Source of the DNA: Euryarchaeota archaeon RBG_16_67_27
GTDB taxonomy: Archaea > Thermoplasmatota > Thermoplasmata > RBG-16-68-12
Assembly (NCBI GenBank): GCA_001800745.1
Contig: MGVZ01000047.1
Location: forward strand, 1 to 42,980
Length of the DNA: 42,980 nt
Direction of reading: 5' to 3'
The first letter of the stretch is position 1; each line of letters starts with the position of its first letter. A model generated the notes under the pieces. That model made no database searches. It saw only the letters and a program-made list of their open reading frames with translations, and was not told where the DNA came from. This document shows, piece after piece, positions 24,807 to 32,196 of this stretch. The translations under genes and the position numbers were made by a program.

Positions 24807-25577
24807 TCAGTGGGGCTCCGCGACCCCCTGGATCCAGACGAGGGCCATGTGGAGGATCATGAGCACCGTCGCGACTAGGGGCAGGATGAAGACGTGGAGC
24901 CAGTACATCCGGAGGATGTAGATCCCCGACAGCGTGCCGATGTCCCCCCACAGCAGGGTCGCGGCCGCGTCTCCGATGAACGGGGTCGCCCGCGTCATCT
25001 CGATCCCGATGTTCGCCGCGCCCTCGCTCAGGTTGTTCCCGGGCAGGAGGTAGCCGGAGTACCCGAAGAGGATCGTGAGCAGGAGGAGGACGACCCCGAG
25101 GAGCCAGTTCAGCTCCCGCGGCTTCTTGTACGCCCCCGTGAAGTACACGCGACACATGTGAAGGAACACCGCGGCGACCATGATGTGCGCCGCCCAGTGG
25201 TGCATGCCGCGCACGATGAATCCGAACGGCACGTCGTTCATGATGTACAGCATCGACTGCCACGCCTTGTTCGTCACGTCGTCCTCAGGCCCCAGGAGCT
25301 GGTACGTGCCGTCGGGCACGTAAAAGAAGCCGAGGATGATCCCGGTGATCGTGAGGATGATGAACGCGACGAACGAGATCCCGCCGAGGCAGTACAGCGG
25401 GTACCAGTACCAGATCGTCTTCAGTTCGTACTTCTCCGCGTGGCTCCGCGGCATCTGGCGCTGGTCCGTCTCGATCGCCTTACGGGTGAGGTCCACCCAG
25501 GGCGTCGTGGGGAATCTGTCGCGGATCCAGCCGACGACGGTCCTCTTCCCTTCCTGCCGGAGCGAGCTTCCCGCCAT
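24807..25577 (-). CDS. Cytochrome b, N-terminal half (b6-type)
   Basis: The 256-residue four-helix protein has bis-histidine heme ligands: His126 and His140 in GMHHWAAHIMVAAVFLHM, and His228 and His243 in LHVFILPLVATVLMILHM. The spacings are 14 and 15. The 15-residue spacing in the fourth helix is the b6f pattern rather than the bc1 pattern, and agrees with the split b6/subunit IV gene organisation. It oxidises or reduces quinone at the membrane together with the Rieske protein. The ATG at 25577 follows GGGGGAGC; the ORF-track start lies in the Rieske gene. Confidence 0.92.
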   Translation of the reverse strand: MAGSSLRQEGKRTVVGWIRDRFPTTPWVDLTRKAIETDQRQMPRSHAEKYELKTIWYWYPLYCLGGISFVAFIILTITGIILGFFYVPDGTYQLLGPEDDVTNKAWQSMLYIMNDVPFGFIVRGMHHWAAHIMVAAVFLHMCRVYFTGAYKKPRELNWLLGVVLLLLTILFGYSGYLLPGNNLSEGAANIGIEMTRATPFIGDAAATLLWGDIGTLSGIYILRMYWLHVFILPLVATVLMILHMALVWIQGVAEPH

Positions 25578-25584
25578 GCTCCCC

Positions 25585-26376
25585 CTACCCACAGTAGACG
25601 TACCAGGCGGGGTCCGCCATGCCGCCGACGAGGTTGCCGCCTTCGACCTTGACCGCGATGATCGGGAGCGCTCGGTCCGCGGGGCCATGGGTGTGGAGCG
25701 CCCCGACGTACGTCGCGTTGTTCCGCGGGTTCACGTGCTGGACGAGGGTCATCGGCTCGTACTGCGAGCCATGGCATACGCAGTAGATGGGGTCCTCTCC
25801 GTACTTCTCGTATGTCGGCGTGGGAGCGATGTACCGCCGGTCCGGCGGCGGGTTGTCGACGACGTGCCATCCCGGATAGCAGCACAGGTGGACGCACCGG
25901 TCGAACGCGACGATGATCCGGACGCCCCGCGGCTGCCCCGTGTCCGGATCCACATCCGCGGTCGGGTCATCGTAGAAGAGCGAGAACCCCTCCGGCAGGC
26001 TGATGTCGTCCGGGGCCGCGAAGACGGTGTCGTCCCGCTTCACGCGGATCACGAGAACGGGGAACCCCGTGCCCGGCACGTGGGCGTCGTCCTGGAAGAG
26101 ACCGCGCCACACGCCCGTCGCGCCCTCCCACTCCTTGAAGTCGCCGACCTTCATGGGCGTGCCGACCTTCGAGTTCCACCACTGCGGGGTCGGGAATTTC
26201 GTGTAGAAGATCGTCTCGCGAATCTCGCCGGAGCGCTCGATCGGGGGCGGGACGAGCTGCCGCCCCGAGACGGCCCCGAGGGAGGCGAGCGTGCCGATTG
26301 CCCCGACGGTCATCCCGAGCTTGACCCACTCCCGACGGGTCCAGCCCCGGTTCCTCTCGCCCTCTTCCCAGCTCAT
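25585..26376 (-). CDS. Rieske [2Fe-2S] protein with twin-arginine signal
   Basis: The 263-residue protein begins with TRREWVKLGMTVGAIGTLASLG (residues 13-34), a Tat-type signal/anchor. Cluster ligands are complete: Cys161 and His163 in CVHLCC, and Cys199 and His202 in CVCHGS, with Cys166 and Cys201 placed for the stabilising disulfide. It contains a large insertion of about 100 residues between the anchor and the cluster domain. It would take one electron from quinol at the cytochrome b Qo site and hand it to an extracytoplasmic acceptor, probably the cupredoxin in the same operon. Export would use the TatA/C encoded in this window. Confidence 0.93.
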   Translation of the reverse strand: MSWEEGERNRGWTRREWVKLGMTVGAIGTLASLGAVSGRQLVPPPIERSGEIRETIFYTKFPTPQWWNSKVGTPMKVGDFKEWEGATGVWRGLFQDDAHVPGTGFPVLVIRVKRDDTVFAAPDDISLPEGFSLFYDDPTADVDPDTGQPRGVRIIVAFDRCVHLCCYPGWHVVDNPPPDRRYIAPTPTYEKYGEDPIYCVCHGSQYEPMTLVQHVNPRNNATYVGALHTHGPADRALPIIAVKVEGGNLVGGMADPAWYVYCG

Positions 26377-26385
26377 CGATCTCCC

Positions 26386-26679
26386 TCAGCGGAACGTCCG
26401 CGGTGGAACAATCTTGGGCCTTCGGAGCTTGTGAATGAGCTCGTCCGGCATGAACTCTCTGCGATAAACGTCCGTCGCGACGGCCGCGAGGACGAAGACC
26501 ATGCCGAGGAAGAGCGCCATGTACGTGTCCGTGAGGCCGTCGGAGACGCCGGCGGACACCTGGAGCGCGAGGAGGATCGCGAGCGCGGTGAACCAGAGAA
26601 CACCCACGACGAGGCCGCCGATCGCGAGGGCGGCCATCGCGCTCCGGTGAGGCGGGTCCGTCCGGATGATCTCCGTCAC
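26386..26679 (-). CDS. Small two-helix membrane protein of the Rieske/cyt b operon
   Basis: The 97-residue protein has two hydrophobic helices (AALAIGGLVVGVLWFTALAILLAL and TYMALFLGMVFVLAAVATDVY) and a basic, proline-containing C-terminal tail (HKLRRPKIVPP). I recognise no family. The GTG start overlaps the cupredoxin stop as GTGA, and the Rieske gene follows after 9 bp. It is probably a small accessory subunit of the Rieske/cytochrome b complex. Confidence 0.7.
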   Translation of the reverse strand: MTEIIRTDPPHRSAMAALAIGGLVVGVLWFTALAILLALQVSAGVSDGLTDTYMALFLGMVFVLAAVATDVYRREFMPDELIHKLRRPKIVPPRTFR

Positions 26680-27329
26680 GGGAGCCCCTTCCGCATGTGG
26701 TCCCGGTGGTCCCTGAACTTCGGGGTCGAGGACTTGATCACGAAGTAGCTCACGCCGATCCAGCCGATCATCGCCGCGATCCCGATCATCCCGATCCAGT
26801 ACGCGCGGATGAGGACGCCCTTGTCCGCAGGCCCTTCGTCGCCGCCCGTCGGCGCGCCCGCCAGGACGATCTCGCCGATCATTCCCGCGGCCTGCCCGCC
26901 GACGTCGATCCGGTGCGGGATGCAGTAGAACCGTATGCCGCGGGCGGACGCCTCTGGGGTGAACGAGACTGCCCCGTTCGTGACGTTCGTCATCGAGTTC
27001 ACGGTGAACTCGAGGAACGACCGGTTCCCCGGTCGGATGAACCCGCTGTCGACGAGGCCCCGGGAAGACCGGTCCTCGTTGTCGATCGTGAACGTGTGGA
27101 AGTTCAGCGGTTGCGTGTCGTTATTGATGAACGTGATGTTGAGGATGATTGGGACCTGCGGGATCGTGATTACGATGGGCACGAATACGGGGCCGTCCGC
27201 CCCCGTCGTGCCGACGACCTCGAGGGAGAGCTTCGGCACCGCGTTCTGGGCGGCCGCAGGAGGGAGGCCGGAAGGCGCAGCGAAAACGGTCAATATTCCT
27301 ATCGCTACGAAGAGTGCGATCCTCCTCAT
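26676..27329 (-). CDS. Membrane-anchored cupredoxin (blue copper protein)
   Basis: The 217-residue protein has a Sec-type signal (residues 1-28), a beta-rich domain and a C-terminal membrane helix (about 175-197) with a short basic cytoplasmic tail. Copper ligands fit a type 1 site: His78 in NFHTFTI, then Cys136, His139 and Met150 in FYCIPHRIDVGGQAAGM. As the first gene of the Rieske/cytochrome b operon, it is the best candidate for electron acceptor from the Rieske protein, in the role of plastocyanin or sulfocyanin. Several N-x-S/T sequons suggest surface glycosylation. Confidence 0.87.
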   Translation of the reverse strand: MRRIALFVAIGILTVFAAPSGLPPAAAQNAVPKLSLEVVGTTGADGPVFVPIVITIPQVPIILNITFINNDTQPLNFHTFTIDNEDRSSRGLVDSGFIRPGNRSFLEFTVNSMTNVTNGAVSFTPEASARGIRFYCIPHRIDVGGQAAGMIGEIVLAGAPTGGDEGPADKGVLIRAYWIGMIGIAAMIGWIGVSYFVIKSSTPKFRDHRDHMRKGLP

Positions 27330-27394
27330 CCGACGACCCTCTGACTCCCGATCCCGACGGGATTCAATCGGGCGGCAGCTCCAAAGTCCATTCC

Positions 27395-27403
27395 CTATTT
27401 ATA
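27395..27403 (-). promoter_or_regulatory. TATA box for the cupredoxin/Rieske/cyt b/Hdr operon
   Basis: TATAAATAG on the minus strand is among the best TATA matches in the window. It predicts a transcript start near 27372 and a leader of about 43 nt. Confidence 0.6.
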
Positions 27404-27477
27404 CGTTGTGCAGTGCGCCGATTTCGTCCGCGAAAACGCGCGCGGGACGACGGCATCCGACAGATACGGAGACCGTG

Positions 27478-27526
27478 CATCTTTGCATTCTCGATTTAAT
27501 ATAATTTTGTACATATTTATTTCCTC
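27478..27526. other. AT-rich intergenic island between divergent respiratory operons
   Basis: This roughly 50-bp stretch (GATTTAATATAATTTTGTACA, CATATTTATTT) is the most AT-rich segment I noticed outside the inteins. It lies in the 287-bp gap between the cupredoxin operon and the ATP synthase operon. It contains several TATA-like boxes on both strands. No gene or RNA is recognised in it. Confidence 0.55.
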
Positions 27527-27578
27527 GGCGGCCCGTTGCGGGCGTCCGAATCCGACCCCGAACGGGTGAGGACGAAAC

Positions 27579-27586
27579 CTTTAAAG
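27579..27586 (+). promoter_or_regulatory. TATA box for the ATP synthase operon
   Basis: CTTTAAAG is centred about 34 bp upstream of the subunit H ATG at 27617, consistent with a leaderless or near-leaderless mRNA. Confidence 0.6.
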
Positions 27587-27616
27587 ACAAGCCGAGACTC
27601 ACCGCGTCTGACCTTC

Positions 27617-27943
27617 ATGAAGAAGGAGGAAACCCTCCAGAGAATCAAGGAAGTGGAGGACCAGGTCCGGCGTTCCAAGGACGAGGTCCTCGCGGAGAGG
27701 GAGAGGGTCCTCCGGACCGCGCGGCGGGATTCGCTGGATCTCCGGGACGCGCTCCGGGCGCAGGCCGAGGGCCGAGGGGAGGCGATCCTCAAGGCCGCCG
27801 AAGCGGCGATCGCGAAGGAGAAGGAGGGGTTGCTCGCGGCGGGCCGCAGGGGAGCGGCGGACCTCCGTGGCCAGGCCGATGCGAACATCGACCGCGCGGT
27901 CGACCGGCTCATCGAGAAGTTCAAGGGTGCGCTAAATGCTTAG
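27617..27943 (+). CDS. atpH: A-type ATP synthase peripheral stalk subunit H
   Basis: The 108-residue protein is almost entirely a charged coiled coil (EVEDQVRRSKDEVLAERERV and onward), the expected form of AhaH, which pairs with subunit E to make the peripheral stalk. It is the first gene of the operon and overlaps the subunit I start by 8 bp. The ATG at 27617 is preferred over the ORF-track start at 27536 because the TATA box lies between them. Confidence 0.85.
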   Translation: MKKEETLQRIKEVEDQVRRSKDEVLAERERVLRTARRDSLDLRDALRAQAEGRGEAILKAAEAAIAKEKEGLLAAGRRGAADLRGQADANIDRAVDRLIEKFKGALNA

Positions 27944-29963
27944 GCCCGTGACGATGACCCGGGCCCTGATCGTGGGACCCCGGGAGCGGATGGAAGGCGT
28001 CATCGAGACGCTCTACGGGCTCAAGATCCTCCACATCGTCGACCATCGGGAAGGCACGGAGGGGCTCGACATTGGCAAGCCGCTGGGACGAGCGTCCGAC
28101 GCATCGGAGATCCTCGTGAAGCTCCGTTCGATCGCCGCGATTCTCCAGATCGATGAGAAAGCCGCCGGGGCCGAGGGGGAGGCCGGCGAGTTGCGCGAGA
28201 AGATCCTCGCCCTCGAGCTCAACATCTCCGAGGAGGACGCCGCGAAGAAGAAGACGCAAGGCCTCCTCGCCGATCTGCAGCGGAGAATCGAGGAGATCCG
28301 GCCGTTCGCGCTTCTCCCCCTGAGCCTCGCGGACTACCGCGGGTACGAGAGTCTCGAGGTGCTCGTCGGCAGGGTGCCCCGCGAGATTGCCGGGCTCGAG
28401 TCCGTCACGAGGGAGCACGAGGCGTTCCTCGCCCAGGACGTCCTCGCGGTCTTCGTCGCGAAGGCCTCGGCGTCCGCGATGCGAGAGCATCTCGCCCAGC
28501 GCGGCTTCGCGGCCCTCACGGTCCCCGAGGGGGACGGGAGCCCCGCGCCCATCCTCACAGAGCTCCTGGGAGAGAAGGACCGGTGGGAGACACGACTTGC
28601 GGAGGTCGAGCAGCGGCTCGTGACCCTCCGGGAGCGGTACGCGGGGTTCCTCGTGGCGGCGAGGGTCCGCCTCGAGGTCGAGGTCGAGAAGGCGGAGGCG
28701 CCCCTGCGCTTCGCAGTGACGGAGCACAGCTTCGTCGTCGAGGGCTGGGTCCCGTCGGAGAAGTTCGAGGCGATCCGGGCCGACCTCGCGAACGTCCCGG
28801 GGATCTTCGTCGACGACCTCGAGATCGACGAGCACGAGGCGGACCCGCCGATCCTCCTCCGGAACGTGAAGCCGTTCCGTCCGTTCGAGATGCTCGTGAA
28901 GCTCTTCTCGATTCCGAACTACCGGGAGATCGATCCCACGTTCAGCGTGGCCCTCGTGTTCCCGGTCTTCTTTGGCCTGATGATCGGGGACGTCGGGTAC
29001 GGGATCGCATGGTTCCTGTTCGGGCTCTTCCTCTGGAAGAAGGCGAAAGACCCGGGCGCCTGGCGCGACCTCGTGACGACGATCACCTGGGGCGGGTTCT
29101 TCGCCTCCCTGTTCGGGATCTTCGTGTTCGCGGAGGCGTTCGGGATCCCGTTCCACACGCCGCCCGAAGAGGTGGGCCACGCGGGCGCCCGCGGGCTGAG
29201 CTGGTCGATCGTCCTCGGGTTCGACATCCCGTTCCACGCTCGGATCGAGAAGCTCCACGACGTGCCCGCGTTCATCACCCTCTCGATTGTGGCGTCCTTC
29301 CTGCACCTCGGCATCGGATACGTGATCGGCTTCTTCAACGAGGTCCGGCACAACGTCAAGCACGCGGTCGGCAAGGTCTCCTGGCTCATGATTCTCCTCG
29401 GGCTGTTCGTCGTGATCCTCGTCCGTACGGCACGGTGGCCGGGGCTCGGCCAGGAGATATGGGAGGGGCCGATGGCCTGGTTCCCGCGCGGTGACCCGCT
29501 CGGGGTCCTCCCGGACAGCCTGATGGTCATCCCGACCGTCGGCTTCGTGGCGGAGAACGCGATCCCCGGCCTCGCGATCTACCTGCTGATCGTGGGGATC
29601 GTGCTCCTCATCGCGACGGAGGGCGGGCTCCACGTCATGGAGGTCTTCGGCCTCATGGCGAACATGATCTCGTACGCACGGCTCGCCGCCGTCGGGGTCG
29701 CGAAGGCCGCGATGGCCCTCGCATTCAACATCATCGCCCTCGACACCGCGGTCCTCCCGGGCCTGAGCGAGGGCAACTACGTCCTGGTGGCGATCGGCCT
29801 CTTCGTCGCGTTCCTGTTCCACATGATCGTGTTCCTACTCGGCGCGATCTCCGCGTACATCCAGGCGATCCGCCTTAACTACGTCGAGTACTTCCTCAAG
29901 TTCTTCAAGGGGGCCGGGACGGAGTTCCGGCCCTTCGGTGATCGAACGAAGACGGAGGTGTGA
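27936..29963 (+). CDS. atpI: A-type ATP synthase membrane subunit I (a)
   Basis: The 675-residue protein has the two-part layout of archaeal subunit I. A soluble N-terminal half of about 330 residues has coiled-coil arms (EGEAGELREKILALELNISEE). The membrane half has about eight helices beginning with PNYREIDPTFSVALVFPVFFGLMIGDVGYGI and including MEVFGLMANMISYARLAAVGVAKAAMA, which holds the conserved arginine facing the c ring. It forms the ion half-channels and stator arm. The starting ATG overlaps the end of subunit H. Confidence 0.95.
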   Translation: MLRPVTMTRALIVGPRERMEGVIETLYGLKILHIVDHREGTEGLDIGKPLGRASDASEILVKLRSIAAILQIDEKAAGAEGEAGELREKILALELNISEEDAAKKKTQGLLADLQRRIEEIRPFALLPLSLADYRGYESLEVLVGRVPREIAGLESVTREHEAFLAQDVLAVFVAKASASAMREHLAQRGFAALTVPEGDGSPAPILTELLGEKDRWETRLAEVEQRLVTLRERYAGFLVAARVRLEVEVEKAEAPLRFAVTEHSFVVEGWVPSEKFEAIRADLANVPGIFVDDLEIDEHEADPPILLRNVKPFRPFEMLVKLFSIPNYREIDPTFSVALVFPVFFGLMIGDVGYGIAWFLFGLFLWKKAKDPGAWRDLVTTITWGGFFASLFGIFVFAEAFGIPFHTPPEEVGHAGARGLSWSIVLGFDIPFHARIEKLHDVPAFITLSIVASFLHLGIGYVIGFFNEVRHNVKHAVGKVSWLMILLGLFVVILVRTARWPGLGQEIWEGPMAWFPRGDPLGVLPDSLMVIPTVGFVAENAIPGLAIYLLIVGIVLLIATEGGLHVMEVFGLMANMISYARLAAVGVAKAAMALAFNIIALDTAVLPGLSEGNYVLVAIGLFVAFLFHMIVFLLGAISAYIQAIRLNYVEYFLKFFKGAGTEFRPFGDRTKTEV

Positions 29964-29969
29964 AACCGC

Positions 29970-30203
29970 ATGGTAGTGGCAGAAAGCGCGCAGGGAATGG
30001 TCGCCCTGTCCGCGGCCCTCACCATCCTCGGGACGGGTGTGGCCACGGCGTGGGCGGAGAAGGTGATTGGTGCGGCGTCGGTGGGCGCCCTGGCGGAGAA
30101 ACCCGAGCTGTTCGGCCGGGTGCTCCCGCTGGTCGTCATCCCAGAGACGATCGTCATCTTCGGCCTGATCATCGCGTTCCTGATGCTGGGCCAGCTCGGG
30201 TAG
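29970..30203 (+). CDS. atpK: A-type ATP synthase rotor subunit K (c)
   Basis: The 77-residue protein makes one helical hairpin, so the ring would consist of simple two-helix protomers. The ion-binding carboxylate is Glu59 in VIPETIVIFG. The loop LAEKPELFGR matches archaeal c subunits. The glutamine usual after this motif in Na+-binding rings (ETQ) is Ile, and no glutamine occurs in the first helix near the site, so proton coupling is more likely (inference). Confidence 0.95.
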   Translation: MVVAESAQGMVALSAALTILGTGVATAWAEKVIGAASVGALAEKPELFGRVLPLVVIPETIVIFGLIIAFLMLGQLG

Positions 30204-30219
30204 TCGGGGCGAGTCCCGA

Positions 30220-30792
30220 ATGACCCTGGAGACCGTCGTCCAGGCGATCCTCGAGAAGGGGAAGTCCGAGGCCGGGGAGATCCTCCAGCAGGCGCGCGCG
30301 GAGCGCGAGCGCATCCTGGCGGACGTCCGGGCCGAAGGCGGGAAGTCGATCGAGGAAGAGGAACGCCGCGCCCACGAGGCCGCCGCTCGCCGCCGCGTGC
30401 AGGAGCTCGCGCGCGGGGAGCTCGAGGCGAGGAAGATCGTCCTCGCCGCGCAGAAGGAGGCGCTCGATCGCGTGTACGAGCGCACGCTCGTGCGGCTCGG
30501 GGAGCTGAAGGAGAACGCGGAGTTCCTCCAGCGGCTCCTCAAGGCGAACGAGGCGGAGTGGCGCGCGGGCGGCCAGGTATACTCGAATGCGAAGGACGAG
30601 GCCGCCGTGCGACGGATCGTCGGGGAGCGCTACGCCGGCCGCGTCGAGTGTGCGGGTGGCGTCGTGATGGAGACCGCGGACGGCACGAGGCGGGTCGACC
30701 TCCGGTACGAGTCGATCCTGCGGGACGTCTGGAACGACAGCGTGAGGGAGGTGGCGGAGACTCTATGGCCCTCGAAATCCTCAAAGGCGTGA
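30220..30792 (+). CDS. atpE: A-type ATP synthase peripheral stalk subunit E
   Basis: The 190-residue protein has an N-terminal coiled coil (EAGEILQQARAERERILADVRAEG) that would pair with subunit H. Its C-terminal globular domain ends in the family pattern GGVVMETADGTRRVDLRYESIL. It anchors the stalk to the A3B3 head. Its 3' end overlaps subunit C. Confidence 0.93.
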   Translation: MTLETVVQAILEKGKSEAGEILQQARAERERILADVRAEGGKSIEEEERRAHEAAARRRVQELARGELEARKIVLAAQKEALDRVYERTLVRLGELKENAEFLQRLLKANEAEWRAGGQVYSNAKDEAAVRRIVGERYAGRVECAGGVVMETADGTRRVDLRYESILRDVWNDSVREVAETLWPSKSSKA

Positions 30793-31889
30793 CGCTGCCC
30801 CCGGCGCTCGAAGGGGCCGTCCGGCGGTACCGTTGGGTCCGCGACCGAATCCCGCTCGACATGGGGAACTACCCGTACGTCACGGCGAGGATCAAGGCGA
30901 AGCGGGCGCACCTCCTCCCGCCCGAGACCTACTCTCGGCTACTCCAGATGGACATCCCGGAGATCGCGCGGTTCCTCGGCGAGGGGGAGTACAAGCAAGA
31001 GATGCTCGCCCTCGGCGCGCGGTACGCGGGCGTCGACCTGATCGAGATGGCGACGTCCCGCAACCTCGCGAAGACGTACAATCAGATCTACGAGTTCTCC
31101 GAGGGCCAGCTGCGGACGATGGTTGCGCGGTACCTCGACCGGTACGACCTCCAGAACGTGAAGACGATCGTCCGCGCGAAGACCTACGGTGCGACGGAGG
31201 CGGAGGTCGAGGAGGACCTCGTCCCCGCGGGGAGCTTCAGCGAGGAGTTCCTCGACCGGCTCGCGGAGGCGGACACCCTCGCGGAGGCCTTCGGCGCCCT
31301 CGAGGGGACGATCTACGCGGCGGCCCTGGACACCCTCGGCGAGACGCCCGAGCGTGTGACGAACTGGGCGGAATGGGAAGACCTCGTGTCCCGTCTGTAC
31401 TACCAGGACCTCCTGTCGTCCGTCCCGCCGTCGACGGAGGCGAACCGGTTATTCCGGAGTTTCATCCAGAAGGAGATCGACATCGTCAACCTGAAAACCC
31501 TCCTGCGGACGTGGTTCGCCAAGGCGAGCTTCGACCGGGACATCTTCGTGAGCGGCGGCATCGAGACGGCACCGGAGGAGCTCGAGGAGGCGACGCGCCT
31601 GGAGTACCCGGACCTCGTCGCGCACCTCCAGGACTATTCGTTCTACGACGACATCGCCGCGGACCTCGAGCAGGCGCAGACCCGCGGGGTCGGCCTCCTG
31701 ATTCGGCGCGTGGAGAAAGTCCATCTCATCCAGGCCGCGCGATACGCGCACCTGCACCCCCTGTCCATCCTCCCGATCCTCGACTACATCGTCCGGAAGG
31801 ACCGCGAGGTCCAGAACATCCGGCTCATTGCGCGCGGGAAGGAGAGCGGCCTCTCCACAGGCGTGATCCGCGACCTTCTGGTGGTGTGA
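30765..31889 (+). CDS. atpC: A-type ATP synthase central stalk subunit C
   Basis: The 374-residue protein contains NYPYVTARIKAKRAHLLP, the typical opening of archaeal subunit C, and three repeated helical domains with NLAKTYNQIYEF, YDLQNVKTIVRAK and EKEIDIVNLKTLLR-like (QKEIDIVNLKTLLRTWF). It is the funnel that joins the rotor ring to the D/F shaft. The ATG at 30765 has GGAG at good spacing. A GTG at 30789 that forms GTGA with the subunit E stop is an alternative start. Confidence 0.93.
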   Translation: MALEILKGVTLPPALEGAVRRYRWVRDRIPLDMGNYPYVTARIKAKRAHLLPPETYSRLLQMDIPEIARFLGEGEYKQEMLALGARYAGVDLIEMATSRNLAKTYNQIYEFSEGQLRTMVARYLDRYDLQNVKTIVRAKTYGATEAEVEEDLVPAGSFSEEFLDRLAEADTLAEAFGALEGTIYAAALDTLGETPERVTNWAEWEDLVSRLYYQDLLSSVPPSTEANRLFRSFIQKEIDIVNLKTLLRTWFAKASFDRDIFVSGGIETAPEELEEATRLEYPDLVAHLQDYSFYDDIAADLEQAQTRGVGLLIRRVEKVHLIQAARYAHLHPLSILPILDYIVRKDREVQNIRLIARGKESGLSTGVIRDLLVV

Positions 31890-31890
31890 T

Positions 31891-32187
31891 ATGGAGATTG
31901 CCGCGGTCGGCCGGGACGACTTCGTGCAGGGATTCAAGCTCGTCGGCGTGCGGAAGACCGCGTCCGCGACGAAAGAGGACCTCGAGGCCAAGGTCGCCCG
32001 GATGCTCGAGGACCCCGCGGTCGGCATCCTCGTCCTCGACACGGGCGACGTCCAGAGGCTGAGCCACGCGATGCGGCGACGGCTGGAGACCGTCGCCCGG
32101 CCCGTCGTCATCGCGGTCGGCTCCACGGAGTCCGAGGACCTCCGCACGAAGATCCGACGGGCCATCGGTGTCGACCTGTTCAAATGA
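31891..32187 (+). CDS. atpF: A-type ATP synthase central stalk subunit F
   Basis: The 98-residue protein has the Rossmann-like subunit F pattern: EIAAVGRDDFVQGFKLVGV, GILVLDTGDV and RPVVIAVGSTES. It binds subunit D in the central shaft. It starts 1 bp after the subunit C stop and is followed by subunit A after 9 bp. Confidence 0.93.
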   Translation: MEIAAVGRDDFVQGFKLVGVRKTASATKEDLEAKVARMLEDPAVGILVLDTGDVQRLSHAMRRRLETVARPVVIAVGSTESEDLRTKIRRAIGVDLFK

Positions 32188-32196
32188 GGTGGGCGT

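Noticed and set aside
23479-25263. Start of the cytochrome b/HdrC fusion at 25263
   Set aside because: The first 155 codons are an arginine/histidine-rich shadow of the cytochrome b gene. ATG 24798 with a ribosome-binding site follows the real upstream stop.
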